Below are positions 23,609 through 32,634 of a DNA stretch of 48,673 nt, in pieces. The stretch comes from Bacillota bacterium (GTDB taxonomy: Bacteria; Bacillota; Sulfobacillia; UBA3575; DUQP01): the NCBI GenBank assembly GCA_012837735.1, contig DUQP01000030.1, positions 1-48,673 of the forward strand, given 5' to 3'. The translations under genes and the position numbers were made by a program. Positions within the stretch are counted from its first letter, which is position 1. Every line of letters begins with the position of its first letter. The notes beneath the pieces are model-generated. The model saw nothing but the letters and a program-made list of their open reading frames with translations. It was not told the origin of the DNA and did no database searches.

Positions 23609-24172
23609 TCAACGTCTCCCTTGCAACAATGACATAGCTTCTGCCCGGGAAGCGTCGTTTTTTAAAAAAAGGCCCCGGACTGCCGAGGTAATCGTTAAAT
23701 GTCCGGGCTTCTTGATACCACGCATACTCAAGCACAGATGCTCCGCCTCCACCACGACCAACACCCCATGCGGACACACCTGAGCCATGATCAGGTCAGC
23801 GATCTGACTGGTCAAGCGTTCCTGCAATTGCGGGCGTTTGGCATAATGCTCTGCCACCCGCGCTAATTTGCTCAAACCCGTCAATCGTCCTTTCTTGGGC
23901 AGATAGGCAATGTGGGCCCGACCGATAAATGGCAACAGGTGATGTTCACAGATGGAATAAAAGGGAATATCCTTGACAATCACCATCTCTTCATGGTCTT
24001 CATTGAAATGCACTACCAGCTCCTGCGCCGGGTCAGCATTTACCCCGGAAAAGATCTCCTCATACATATCGGCCACACGCCTGGGCGTATCCCGCAGTCC
24101 CTCTCGCTCCGGGTCTTCGCCGATGGCCACTAAAATCATTCGAATTGCTTCTTGAATCTTATGCTTATCCAT
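23609..24172 (-). CDS. folE: GTP cyclohydrolase I
   Basis: Makes 7,8-dihydroneopterin triphosphate from GTP, the first step of folate synthesis. The 187-residue protein has the zinc motif [10 protein letters not shown] with its Cys and His, [29 protein letters not shown] and the second zinc Cys in HLCLSMRG. Type I, zinc-dependent (FolE, not FolE2). The ATG has AGGGGGCAGG upstream, 10 bases after fhs. Confidence 0.96.
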   Translation of the reverse strand: MDKHKIQEAIRMILVAIGEDPEREGLRDTPRRVADMYEEIFSGVNADPAQELVVHFNEDHEEMVIVKDIPFYSICEHHLLPFIGRAHIAYLPKKGRLTGLSKLARVAEHYAKRPQLQERLTSQIADLIMAQVCPHGVLVVVEAEHLCLSMRGIKKPGHLTITSAVRGLFLKNDASRAEAMSLLQGRR

Positions 24173-24182
24173 TTCCTGCCCC

Positions 24183-25880
24183 CTAGAACAGCCCTACTAT
24201 ATTCCCTTCCTCGTCCAAATCGATATTCATCCCGGCCGGTTGGGACGGCAACCCAGGCATTGTGCGCATAGCACCCAACAACGGATACAAGAAACCAGCC
24301 CCTACCGAAGCCCGCACTTCGCGCACAGGAACGGTAAACCCGCACGGACGCCCCTTCAATTTCGGATCATGGGAAATGGACAAATGCGTCTTGGCCATGC
24401 ATATGGGCAGTTTATCAAATCCCAACTCCGTGTAAAGTTTGATCTGTTTGTTGGCAGTCGCGCTATATTCCACACCATCAGCACCATAAATCCTGCTGGC
24501 GATAATCTCAATCTTGTTTTTGATGGGCAAATCAAGCGGATATAGGAACCGGAACTGATTATCCTGCTCTGTGGCCCGCACCACCGCCTTCGCCAGATCT
24601 TCACCGCCCGCACCGCCCCGAGCCCAAACACGGCTTAAAACGGCATCTGCGGCACCGGCGGCCAAAGCCCGTTGGCGGATATAATCGATCTCATGCTCCC
24701 GATCAGTATCGAAGTGATTGATGGCGACCACCACCGGGACACCATGCAGGCGCACGTTTTCAATTTGTTTCTCAAGATTTTCGCATCCTTTTTCAAGCGC
24801 CTCCATATTATCAGCAGCCACTAGATCTTTGTCCAACGGCTTCCCGGGCACTACCTTAAAGGCCCCTCCGTGCATTTTCAGCGCCCGCACCGTACAGACC
24901 AAAACTGCCGCATCTACTTTCAGACCACTATAGCGGCATTTGATATTAAACATCTTTTCCGCGCCGATATCGGCGCCAAAGCCAGCTTCGGTAACGACAA
25001 AGTCAGCCAATTTGGAGGCAATCTGGTCAGCCAGAATAGAGCTGTTGCCATGCGCTATGTTAGCAAACGGCCCCGCATGAACAAACACCGGGGTGTTCTC
25101 AATCGTCTGGATCAAATTTGGTTTAATGGCATCTTTCATCAACACAGCCATGGCTCCGGCACAGCGCAAATCCTCTGCTGTCACCGGTTGCCCCTGCCTT
25201 GAGTAACCGACTACGATCCTTCCCAACCGCTGCCGCAAATCCGCCAGACTATCAGTCAAGGCCAAAATCGCCATGACCTCCGAGGCAACCGCAATATCGA
25301 AACCGGTTTCTCTGGGGATCCCGTTCTGTGCTCCCCCCAACCCTACGACGATTTGACGCAAAGCGCGATCGCTAACGTCTACTACCCGAGGCCAGGTAAT
25401 ACTGAACGGATCAATGTCCAACTTATTGCCGTGCAACAAATGCGCATCCAGAAAAGCAGCCAACAGGTTGTGTGCCAAGCTTACCGCATGCACGTCGCCG
25501 GTAAAATGCAAGTTGAAATCTTCCATTGGCACGCATTGGGAAAAACCTCCTCCGGCTGCCCCGCCTTTGATTCCAAATACTGGCCCCAACGATGGCTGAC
25601 GAATACAGTTGATGGTCTTTTGGCCGATTCTATTTAGAGCTTGTCCAAGTCCGATGGTAGTGACTGTTTTGCCTTCGCCGAGGGGGGTGGGAGTAATGGC
25701 TGTGACCACAACGTATTTGGCATCCGGGCGATCTGCCAACCGATCTTTTGCCTGCAGAGAGACCTTCGCTTTGTACCTACCGTACAGTTCAATCTCATCT
25801 TCCTCCAGCCCAATGCGAGCAGCGATCTCTGTGATCGGCAACATCTCTGCGTTCCGTGCAATTTCCAGATCGCTTTTCAC
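24183..25880 (-). CDS. fhs: Formate--tetrahydrofolate ligase (10-formyl-THF synthetase)
   Basis: Makes 10-formyl-tetrahydrofolate from formate, THF and ATP, a step of the methyl branch of the Wood-Ljungdahl pathway and of purine and formyl-Met synthesis. The 565-residue protein has the P-loop [27 protein letters not shown] and [15 protein letters not shown] at 25898 opens the frame, but the GTG at 25880 is seven bases after AAGGGGG and gives the usual KSDLEIA start. First gene of the eleven-gene operon. No other Wood-Ljungdahl genes are in the window, so acetogenesis is not shown. Confidence 0.96.
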   Translation of the reverse strand: MKSDLEIARNAEMLPITEIAARIGLEEDEIELYGRYKAKVSLQAKDRLADRPDAKYVVVTAITPTPLGEGKTVTTIGLGQALNRIGQKTINCIRQPSLGPVFGIKGGAAGGGFSQCVPMEDFNLHFTGDVHAVSLAHNLLAAFLDAHLLHGNKLDIDPFSITWPRVVDVSDRALRQIVVGLGGAQNGIPRETGFDIAVASEVMAILALTDSLADLRQRLGRIVVGYSRQGQPVTAEDLRCAGAMAVLMKDAIKPNLIQTIENTPVFVHAGPFANIAHGNSSILADQIASKLADFVVTEAGFGADIGAEKMFNIKCRYSGLKVDAAVLVCTVRALKMHGGAFKVVPGKPLDKDLVAADNMEALEKGCENLEKQIENVRLHGVPVVVAINHFDTDREHEIDYIRQRALAAGAADAVLSRVWARGGAGGEDLAKAVVRATEQDNQFRFLYPLDLPIKNKIEIIASRIYGADGVEYSATANKQIKLYTELGFDKLPICMAKTHLSISHDPKLKGRPCGFTVPVREVRASVGAGFLYPLLGAMRTMPGLPSQPAGMNIDLDEEGNIVGLF

Positions 25881-25922
25881 CAAATTTCCCCCTTGCAATA
25901 AAATTTAATTTTTCTTTTCTTG

Positions 25923-25952
25923 TTTGTACCCCAACATCCTTCTGCTTGTCAA
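25923..25952 (-). promoter_or_regulatory. Promoter of the fhs-to-coaX operon
   Basis: A perfect TTGACA, 18 bases and TACAAA on the minus strand, just past the stop of the upstream gene and about 43 bases before the fhs GTG. No riboswitch-like fold was recognised in the short leader. Confidence 0.55.
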
Positions 25953-25958
25953 GCAAAG

Positions 25959-27032
25959 CTATTTGCGGCTGCGCAGATGCCATTGCCAGTGCTTTTGGGC
26001 TTGAAAACGCATGATTCGGTAAGCGGTTTGGTCGGCCACCGCCACGAATACATCGCCCTTAGCGCTCACCCAACATTGCTCAAGCAAATTGATGCCTGGC
26101 TCACTCGCCGGGCTAGTTATGCTACCAAGGTATCTACCGTGCGCGTCATATCGTGCCACCCAAGTTTGGGTGCCCCGGCGCGGCATGACATGCAGGTAAA
26201 TCACTCCCTGCTCATCCAGGCCCACCAGGCGTACATCCGGTGCCAGACCGTTTTCCTGAGCTGGGACAGAAATCGGTAGTTGTAGCGTACGCCCCAGCCT
26301 ACCGGCAGCATCAACTACAGTCACTTCTTGAACATAGCATTCCGCCCCTGGCAAAAGAGCCCCTTCAAGATAAATGCTGCCGTCCCGCGCCACGCCTAGA
26401 CCCCCATCGGCCAAGCCAATCTGTCCTATACCAGCATCCTTGTGGTAAGCAACGGAAAAAAAGTACTGGGGCTGATCGCCAATCTTAAACTTGAAAAGTT
26501 GATGCTGATACCCGCTTGCCTCAATCAGTGTCCGCCGCAAAACGATTTCCCTCGGCCTGCGGCCTGCCGCCAGTGCCTCCCCGCTAATGGCAATCGTCTC
26601 TTTAGTGCTACCCACATCATCCCTGCTCAGCACAGCCCCGGCCTCATTCAGTGTGATCAGCTGGCGTCCCCGCCCATCCCACACCACAAGCAAGTCCCCG
26701 GTGAGAGCCAAATCGGAGTAAAACGGCGCCCCCGTTACAGGCAATGCCAAGGCCGTCCCGGTATTCCCTGGGGAGGTTAGTTCTTTTATCAGCAGCCTGT
26801 GGTGAGCTTGATCAAGCAGGAAAAAACGGTCATTTCCACAGGCTGCAGCCGGCGGCCCCCACTTGCCACCATCCTGCCCAATGCTCCAGCCGCAACCTTC
26901 TCCCCACGGCAATTCCCACCAGATCTCTCCTTGATATGTAATCGTCCGCTCGCCTTGCACCATGCTCACACAGACCAAAACCAGTACGGCTAACAAGAGC
27001 ACAAACCGCTTAGCGTTTCGAGGAATCCCCAT
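25959..27032 (-). CDS. Secreted protein of unknown function, possible beta-propeller
   Basis: A 357-residue protein, not recognised. Residues about 10-27 form a signal peptide (FVLLLAVLVLVCVSMVQGE). The mature part has repeated beta-rich units with endings such as GTALALPVTGAPFYSDLAL, DGRGRQLITLNEAGAV, VDAAGRLGRTLQL and YDAHGRYLGSI, which look like NHL or WD-type propeller blades of about 50 residues. The frame extends to 27095, but the ATG at 27032 has GGGGTG upstream. It lies between the M16 peptidases and the cofactor operon on the same strand. Confidence 0.65.
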   Translation of the reverse strand: MGIPRNAKRFVLLLAVLVLVCVSMVQGERTITYQGEIWWELPWGEGCGWSIGQDGGKWGPPAAACGNDRFFLLDQAHHRLLIKELTSPGNTGTALALPVTGAPFYSDLALTGDLLVVWDGRGRQLITLNEAGAVLSRDDVGSTKETIAISGEALAAGRRPREIVLRRTLIEASGYQHQLFKFKIGDQPQYFFSVAYHKDAGIGQIGLADGGLGVARDGSIYLEGALLPGAECYVQEVTVVDAAGRLGRTLQLPISVPAQENGLAPDVRLVGLDEQGVIYLHVMPRRGTQTWVARYDAHGRYLGSITSPASEPGINLLEQCWVSAKGDVFVAVADQTAYRIMRFQAQKHWQWHLRSRK

Positions 27033-27059
27033 CTCCTCACCCCCTGCTTGCACAAACTG

Positions 27060-27081
27060 GCGGGGCCCATACAGGCCCCGC
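27060..27081 (-). terminator. Possible weak terminator after ymfH
   Basis: GCGGGGC and GCCCCGC with an 8-base loop, between the M16 peptidase stop and the secreted-protein start. The following minus-strand sequence (CAGTTTG) is not a proper U-tract. Confidence 0.4.
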
Positions 27082-27126
27082 ACATCGTTTGTCAATTAAT
27101 ATTCAATTGGCAAGGGGTTCATGCCG

Positions 27127-28416
27127 TTATTCCGGCCAGATTATCGACACGGCCATATTCTCAGGCACTAAATGCTCAACCAGCCGGTCATGCACTTCCT
27201 TGAGCGTAACACTGGCCAAAACCTCTGGATACACGAACAAGCTTGTGCCGCGGAAATGATAATCATTGAATAGATAAGCCACTTCATCCAGTCGATTCAG
27301 CAAATGCAACAATTCGCCGGTCGTCTTGTTGCGGACCCGGGCGAAGTCTTTGATATCAAGTCCGTCGCTGGTCTGAGCGGCGGCGATTCCACCTGTAACC
27401 AACTCAATCAACCGTTCCGGGTCCCTAGTCTCTCCCCCTAGCACAGAAAGCGCAAAGGTCGCCCCGTTCATGTAATGGGCGGAAAAACGCTGATCGATCA
27501 GCCCTTGCTCGTAAAGTGTGGCATATAATTGCGAACTCTTACCGAACAGCATCTCCAATAATATGCCGGTCACGATTTCGCGGCGCAAATTGGCAGTCGG
27601 ATCTGCCCCTGGCGCACCATCCTTGAACCCTAGCTTTAGAATCGGCTGGGAGACTACCATTTTTTCTTCGATGCGAGATTGATAGCATGAGCCAGGTTCG
27701 GATGGGAAAAGACGTTTGATCGGTGCTTGCGGCTCATAACCTCTGGGCGATAAATCCCGTTGCACCGTCGCCAGCACCTGGTCAGGATCTAAATCCCCAG
27801 TAGCAAACAACACCATATTGCTGGGATGATAAAAAGTGCGATAACACTTTTGTAGCAATTCCGCATCGATTTCCTGAATCGATGCCACCGTCCCGCCGAT
27901 ATCAACCCTGGCCGGATGGTGATGGAAGATCGCCTTCATTAAATTTGAGGAGACCCGCCAGCGGGGACTATCCTCATACATACGCAATTCCTGCTCAATA
28001 ATGCCTTTCTCCTTGGCCACGTTTTCCGGCGTAAAGAAAGGGTTTTGGACAAAATCCAAAAGCGTCTCAAGACAAGGATAAAAGTTTTCCGTACAGGAAA
28101 ACAGATATGTCGTGGCCTCATAATTTGTGTAGGCGTTGCAAGCTGCCCCCAATTCCGCAAAATGGTCAAAGACATTGCCATCGGGCTCCTCGAAAAGTTT
28201 ATGCTCCAGGAAATGTGCAATGCCATCCGGAACCCGCAAAGGGGCCTGTGTCCCGGGCACGATAAATTCCCGATCCACAGAACCATATTTGGTGGCAAAT
28301 GTGGCATAATTTTTCTTGTAGCCCCGCTTGGGCATCACCCACACCTGTAATCCAGCCGGTTCAATCACATCATAGTACAGATTTTCGCCCAAGAGCTGGC
28401 TCGTGATTTTATGCAT
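27127..28416 (-). CDS. M16 family zinc peptidase, YmfH type (catalytic subunit)
   Basis: A 429-residue M16 (pitrilysin) peptidase. The inverted zinc motif HFLEH (HxxEH) is in GIAHFLEHKLFEEPDG, with the third ligand Glu further on in GIIEQELRMYEDSP; the pattern matches B. subtilis YmfH and the AlbF-like group. The ATG at 28416 is six bases after GGAGGTG; the frame extends to a GTG at 28425. It overlaps the preceding partner by eight bases. The pair probably forms a heterodimer that processes a peptide, unknown here. Confidence 0.88.
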   Translation of the reverse strand: MHKITSQLLGENLYYDVIEPAGLQVWVMPKRGYKKNYATFATKYGSVDREFIVPGTQAPLRVPDGIAHFLEHKLFEEPDGNVFDHFAELGAACNAYTNYEATTYLFSCTENFYPCLETLLDFVQNPFFTPENVAKEKGIIEQELRMYEDSPRWRVSSNLMKAIFHHHPARVDIGGTVASIQEIDAELLQKCYRTFYHPSNMVLFATGDLDPDQVLATVQRDLSPRGYEPQAPIKRLFPSEPGSCYQSRIEEKMVVSQPILKLGFKDGAPGADPTANLRREIVTGILLEMLFGKSSQLYATLYEQGLIDQRFSAHYMNGATFALSVLGGETRDPERLIELVTGGIAAAQTSDGLDIKDFARVRNKTTGELLHLLNRLDEVAYLFNDYHFRGTSLFVYPEVLASVTLKEVHDRLVEHLVPENMAVSIIWPE

Positions 28417-29719
28417 TTTGGCCACCTCCGTCCTCGCTGGCTGGAACCGGTCCGTGGAGGAAATAAATCGTATCCAATTCCAGCGGTGTCACCGCCCGTA
28501 CCACATCGTCCTTACTGACACGTGACAACGCCGCACAATGTTCTTCCAGGCCAATGGTGATGCCATTCACATCGGCCTCCATTTGTGCGGCAATCAATCC
28601 CCCCGGCGAATCAATCAGTTCGCGATAGTGATTCAGAAGCCCGCGTTTAGTATATTCCAGCTCATCATCAGAGATTTGGCCGCTCTTGATCGCCTCCACC
28701 TGCGCTTTAATGATGTCTAGCGCCTGGTCAAAATTGCGGGCGTCTATGCCGGCCCCAATCACGATCAGGCCCTTGCTGCCCTCTAAACGGGAGAACGCGT
28801 AATAGGCTAAACTGGCCTTTTCACGCACGTTCTGGAACAGCTTCGAATGGGCAAATCCTCCCAAAATGCCGTTCGCCACTTGCAGCCCGAAATAATCGGG
28901 TGATGTGCGCGGCACGTGGGTGCGAAAACCAAGGTGCAATTTGCCCTGCCCGATATCTTGCACTTCATCCACCATGCGCACAGCGGCGACTGATGCCTCC
29001 ACAGATGGGCCCGGGATTGGGAAAGGATTGCTGCGCTGTAAGCGGGCCAGCCAGGGGCGGCACCATGCTTCCACTTCTGCGGGCGTCACATTTCCAACCA
29101 CATACAGATCACATGGGCTCTCTGCCAGCACTTGTTGATAAAAAGCATATAAACCGGTGGCATCGATCTCATCCAGGTCAGCCACCCTGCCATGGGCGAT
29201 CAGAGCAAAGGGTTCATTTTTGCACATCTCCTCTATACAGCGCACCATGGCGTAGTTCATCTTGTCATTCACAAGCCCCTTGATATGCCTGCGCAAGGCC
29301 TCTTTCTCCTGCGCAACGTATTCCTCCTGAAAAGCCCCGTTTGTGGAGACTGGATCCTGCAAAATATCAAATAAAACGCCCATCCCCTCTTCCAGCAGCC
29401 TGCCCCGGTCAGGCACCGTCGGGGGATCCGTCAGATCGGCGCTCAGGACGATCATCTGGCGCTCGCCAATTTTGCTTACATCGGCATTGAAAACAGATCC
29501 GTATAACTCCTCCATTTTGGTCATCACTGCCCGACTTGTGGGCAAAGAACGGGATCCCCTCCGTAATACCCAGGGCAAAAGAGCGGTTTTAGTTACTTGT
29601 TGCTCTTGCAACGGCCGGCATATGACCAATCTGAGCGAGAGTGTCTTGAACTTCTCGGTTCTATAAACGTGCATGCGCACCTGTTCATTCAATGTACGAA
29701 CGATAAATTTATTACCCAC
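28409..29719 (-). CDS. M16 family peptidase-like protein, YmfF type (non-catalytic partner)
   Basis: A 436-residue M16-fold protein that lacks the HxxEH motif: the position reads GSRSLPTSRAVMTKMEELYG. This fits YmfF, the inactive partner of YmfH. The central segment LGFRTHVPRTSPDYFGLQVAN and the SFPYYxR-like KASLAYYAFSRLEGSKGL are typical of the M16 C-terminal domain. A TTG at 29752 opens the frame, but GTG at 29719 is six bases after GGGGGG. It is cotranslated with the active partner. Confidence 0.85.
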   Translation of the reverse strand: MGNKFIVRTLNEQVRMHVYRTEKFKTLSLRLVICRPLQEQQVTKTALLPWVLRRGSRSLPTSRAVMTKMEELYGSVFNADVSKIGERQMIVLSADLTDPPTVPDRGRLLEEGMGVLFDILQDPVSTNGAFQEEYVAQEKEALRRHIKGLVNDKMNYAMVRCIEEMCKNEPFALIAHGRVADLDEIDATGLYAFYQQVLAESPCDLYVVGNVTPAEVEAWCRPWLARLQRSNPFPIPGPSVEASVAAVRMVDEVQDIGQGKLHLGFRTHVPRTSPDYFGLQVANGILGGFAHSKLFQNVREKASLAYYAFSRLEGSKGLIVIGAGIDARNFDQALDIIKAQVEAIKSGQISDDELEYTKRGLLNHYRELIDSPGGLIAAQMEADVNGITIGLEEHCAALSRVSKDDVVRAVTPLELDTIYFLHGPVPASEDGGGQNA

Positions 29720-29797
29720 TTCTTTCCCCCCAACCTGAAGAAACCAAGACAATCAGCCATATTGTTGCCATTCCAGCTCGATGTCACCCGTTCTGGT

Positions 29798-29816
29798 GCG
29801 GGATTCCCGCTTTTTT
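29798..29816 (+). terminator. Short hairpin with T-run on the plus strand
   Basis: GCGGG, ATT and CCCGC followed by six T on the plus strand, adjoining the PHP gene stop. No plus-strand gene ends here, so it might act on antisense transcripts or simply be the 3' structure of the PHP mRNA. Confidence 0.35.
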
Positions 29817-29819
29817 ATT

Positions 29820-30632
29820 TCAATCATGCCACGAAACCATTTCTCGCCGCCGGCGCCGAAAAGTCGCTATTTTTTTGTACCCAGCCTCCCTGGCCATGTG
29901 CATTGCTAGTTCCAGGTCGCGTCCCACATCCTCCGGGCGATGGGCATCTGATCCAAATGTGATTGGTACATTTTGTGCAAAAAGAGCCGAGAGGATAATT
30001 TGGGCCGGGAAAACCTCCTGCACCGGGTAGCGCAGGCCCGAAGTGTTGATTTCAACCGCCACCCCACCGGCCCGACAGGCAGCCGCGAATCTTTCTGCAT
30101 GCCCTGCCAGGCCATTGGGCAGCCGGTAACCAAATTTCTTAATCAGGTCACAGTGCCCGATAATATCAAACAAACCGCTGGTGGCCGCCTGGCAGACTAT
30201 ATGAAAATACTCTTCATAAATGTCTGCTATATCACGCCGGCTATATTCTTCATCATCAGCCAATATGTCAAATGCCCAATCCCCGATTTGGTGGACTGAT
30301 CCAATAACATAATCAAGCGGAAACGGCCTTAACAAAGACCGCACCCTTTCGCACCAACCGGGTCGGTAGTCTACCTCCACCCCGATCAGAATTTCCGGTT
30401 GCGCAGTTTCCCTTTGTAATTCTTGCACCGCTCTTATGTATTCCCTGAACCCAGCCATCGTTGGCACTGCCCAGCGGGGATCCCGGTGCGCCATAGGCAA
30501 GAAATATTGCGGAAAGTGGTCTGAAAAGCCCATTTGTTGCAAGCCGACCGCTTGCGCTACTCGCACATACTCCTGTATCGTACCTTCCGCGTGCCCGCAG
30601 GCCTTTGTGTGAATATGGAGATCTACCAGCAT
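29820..30632 (-). CDS. Histidinol-phosphatase-type PHP domain protein
   Basis: A 270-residue PHP-family phosphoesterase. The N-terminal metal motif DLHIHTKACGHAEGT, GFSDHFPQY, GVEVDY, GSVHQI, GHCDLIKKFG and the closing FGSDAHRPEDVG provide the His/Asp/Glu ligands expected for a trinuclear site. It matches the HisJ/HisK histidinol-phosphatase subfamily, but no other his gene is nearby, so the substrate is not proven. ATG start with GGGGGGTG. It lies just after the ftsH terminator. Confidence 0.85.
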   Translation of the reverse strand: MLVDLHIHTKACGHAEGTIQEYVRVAQAVGLQQMGFSDHFPQYFLPMAHRDPRWAVPTMAGFREYIRAVQELQRETAQPEILIGVEVDYRPGWCERVRSLLRPFPLDYVIGSVHQIGDWAFDILADDEEYSRRDIADIYEEYFHIVCQAATSGLFDIIGHCDLIKKFGYRLPNGLAGHAERFAAACRAGGVAVEINTSGLRYPVQEVFPAQIILSALFAQNVPITFGSDAHRPEDVGRDLELAMHMAREAGYKKIATFRRRRREMVSWHD

Positions 30633-30649
30633 GCTATAACACCCCCCGG

Positions 30650-30690
30650 GAAAGAAAACGCCCGCATCTGCCGGCGCAGTCTTGGGGCGT
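30650..30690 (-). terminator. Terminator after ftsH
   Basis: ACGCCC and GGGCGT enclose an inner CTGC/GCAG stem, followed by TTTCTTT on the minus strand. It lies 26 bases past the ftsH stop and 18 bases before the PHP start, so the PHP gene needs read-through or its own promoter. Confidence 0.82.
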
Positions 30691-30715
30691 CTGGCACAAT
30701 TATTCTTCCATCCCC

Positions 30716-32545
30716 TCAGTCAACTTGCTCTTCTGCTGGATCGGCGAGAAGTTCTCCATTCAAAAGTTGTTCTAATTCATTTCCTTCCAGTGTTTCCCGT
30801 TCCAGAAGCGTGAGAGCGATCCGGTGCAACTTTTCATTGTTCTCGCTCAGTATCTGTTTTGCCTTATCATAGCAAGACATCACGATCGTGTTTACCTCGC
30901 GATCGATTGCGGCCGCGATCTCTTCGCTATAATTTCGATCACGAATGATGTCCCGACCCAGAAATGGTGAATCCATCTTGTGCCCAAATGTCAAGGGGCC
31001 CAGTTTTTCACTCATGCCAAATTCAGTGATCATTTTTCTGGCCATTTTCGTGGCTTTTTCAAGATCGTCCTGGGCACCGGTGCTAATCTCAGAAAAAATC
31101 ATTTCCTCTGCCGCGCGACCTGCTAAAGCGACCGTGATGCGGTCTAAAATCTCTTCCTTGGTGATAAGGTACTTGTCTTCTATCGGCAGTTGTAAGACAT
31201 ACCCTAAAGCAGCGCCCCTGGGAATAATGGAAACCTTATGCACAGGGTCAGTATTATCGAGCAACTTAGCGACTAAAGCATGGGCAGCTTCATGAAAAGC
31301 CACGCTGCGCTTTTCTTTCTCGCTGATCAACCGGCTTTTGCGCTCAGGCCCGGCAATGACGCGATCAATCGCCTCTTCCATCTCCTCCATCGAAAGGTGC
31401 TTTTTCCTCCGCCGAGCGGCAAGCAGGGCCGCTTCATTAACCATGTTCGCCAAATCGGCCCCCGTAAAGCCTGGTGTGCGCCGCGCCAGGATAGCCAGAT
31501 CCACATCCTCCGCCAAGGGCTTGTTACGAGCATGCACCTTCAAGATCTCTTCTCTGCCTTTGAGATCCGGCCGATCGATCACGATCTGGCGGTCAAAGCG
31601 GCCTGGGCGCAACAAAGCAGGATCCAGCACATCCGGCCGGTTAGTGGCAGCGATAATGATAATTCCTTCATTAATGCCAAAGCCGTCCATCTCGACCAAC
31701 AACTGGTTTAACGTCTGCTCCCGTTCATCGTGGCCCCCGCCATAACCCGCGCCGCGCTGACGCCCCACGGCGTCGATTTCGTCAATGAAAACAATGCAGG
31801 GAGCGTTTTTCTTGGCTTGGTCGAACAAATCCCGCACCCGGGACGCACCCACGCCCACGAACATCTCGACAAAATCTGAACCACTGATACTGAAAAACGG
31901 GACACCTGCTTCTCCGGCCACGGCCCGCGCCAACAACGTCTTGCCTGTGCCAGGAGCGCCGAATAACAGTACGCCCTTTGGAATCCTTGCTCCCAGTTCA
32001 ACATATCTTTTCGGGTGTTTCAAAAAGTCAACTACTTCTTGCAATTCTTCTTTAGCTTCGTCCACGCCAGCCACATCATCAAATGTCACTTTATTCTTAT
32101 CATCAGTATGCAACCTGGCCCTACTTTTGCCGAACTGCATAACGCGGTTGCCGCCACCCTGGCTTTGCTGCATGATGAAGAAAAAAGCACCTACTACCAG
32201 TATCACCGGCAAAAGGGTGGTTAACAAGGCCGTCCACCAAGGTGGAGTCGGAGGGGTTTCAACAGTTGTCGCCACCCCTTTGTCTTGCAATACCGTGTAA
32301 AGGGCCGGGTTGTTTGCCGGTATGGTTGTTTCGAACTCCGTGCCGTCTTTCAGCTTGCCCTTTACCTCTTGTTCGCCAATGATGACCACACTTTCAATGC
32401 GGTCTTCCTTTAGGTGAGCAAGAAATTGGGTATAGCTAATCTCCTCCGGAGCATGATGAGCCTTCAAGCTCCAGTACTGAGCTATGGAAATCGTCAAAAA
32501 GAGCAAGAGCAGATAAAACGTCAGGCTACGAAAAAACTTGTTCAC
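30716..32545 (-). CDS. ftsH: ATP-dependent zinc metalloprotease FtsH
   Basis: A membrane-anchored AAA protease of 609 residues that degrades membrane and regulatory proteins. Two N-terminal transmembrane helices are visible (about 7-24 and 104-125) around an extracytoplasmic domain. Walker A GAPGTGKT is at 196-203, Walker B VFIDEIDA near 252-259, the second region of homology ends in PGRFDRQ, and the zinc site HEAAH is at 418-422. GTG start with GGAGGG nine bases upstream. In B. subtilis hprT lies between tilS and ftsH; here only 89 bases, holding the promoter, separate them. Confidence 0.97.
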   Translation of the reverse strand: MNKFFRSLTFYLLLLFLTISIAQYWSLKAHHAPEEISYTQFLAHLKEDRIESVVIIGEQEVKGKLKDGTEFETTIPANNPALYTVLQDKGVATTVETPPTPPWWTALLTTLLPVILVVGAFFFIMQQSQGGGNRVMQFGKSRARLHTDDKNKVTFDDVAGVDEAKEELQEVVDFLKHPKRYVELGARIPKGVLLFGAPGTGKTLLARAVAGEAGVPFFSISGSDFVEMFVGVGASRVRDLFDQAKKNAPCIVFIDEIDAVGRQRGAGYGGGHDEREQTLNQLLVEMDGFGINEGIIIIAATNRPDVLDPALLRPGRFDRQIVIDRPDLKGREEILKVHARNKPLAEDVDLAILARRTPGFTGADLANMVNEAALLAARRRKKHLSMEEMEEAIDRVIAGPERKSRLISEKEKRSVAFHEAAHALVAKLLDNTDPVHKVSIIPRGAALGYVLQLPIEDKYLITKEEILDRITVALAGRAAEEMIFSEISTGAQDDLEKATKMARKMITEFGMSEKLGPLTFGHKMDSPFLGRDIIRDRNYSEEIAAAIDREVNTIVMSCYDKAKQILSENNEKLHRIALTLLERETLEGNELEQLLNGELLADPAEEQVD

Positions 32546-32600
32546 CTAACCCTACCCTCCTTCCTGAGCGTAGGTGTGGCATTCAAATACAGACTTACTT

Positions 32601-32629
32601 ATTGTAGCACAACAAATTGGAACTATCAA
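32601..32629 (-). promoter_or_regulatory. Sigma-A promoter of ftsH
   Basis: TTGATA, 17 bases and TACAAT on the minus strand; both hexamers match five of six or nearly so. It lies about 55 bases upstream of the GTG, in the tilS-ftsH gap. Confidence 0.65.
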
Positions 32630-32634
32630 CAAAT

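Noticed and set aside
25899-25958. Riboswitch (tetrahydrofolate or other) before fhs
   Set aside because: The gap is only 60 bases and shows a promoter but no conserved riboswitch core or attenuator hairpin.
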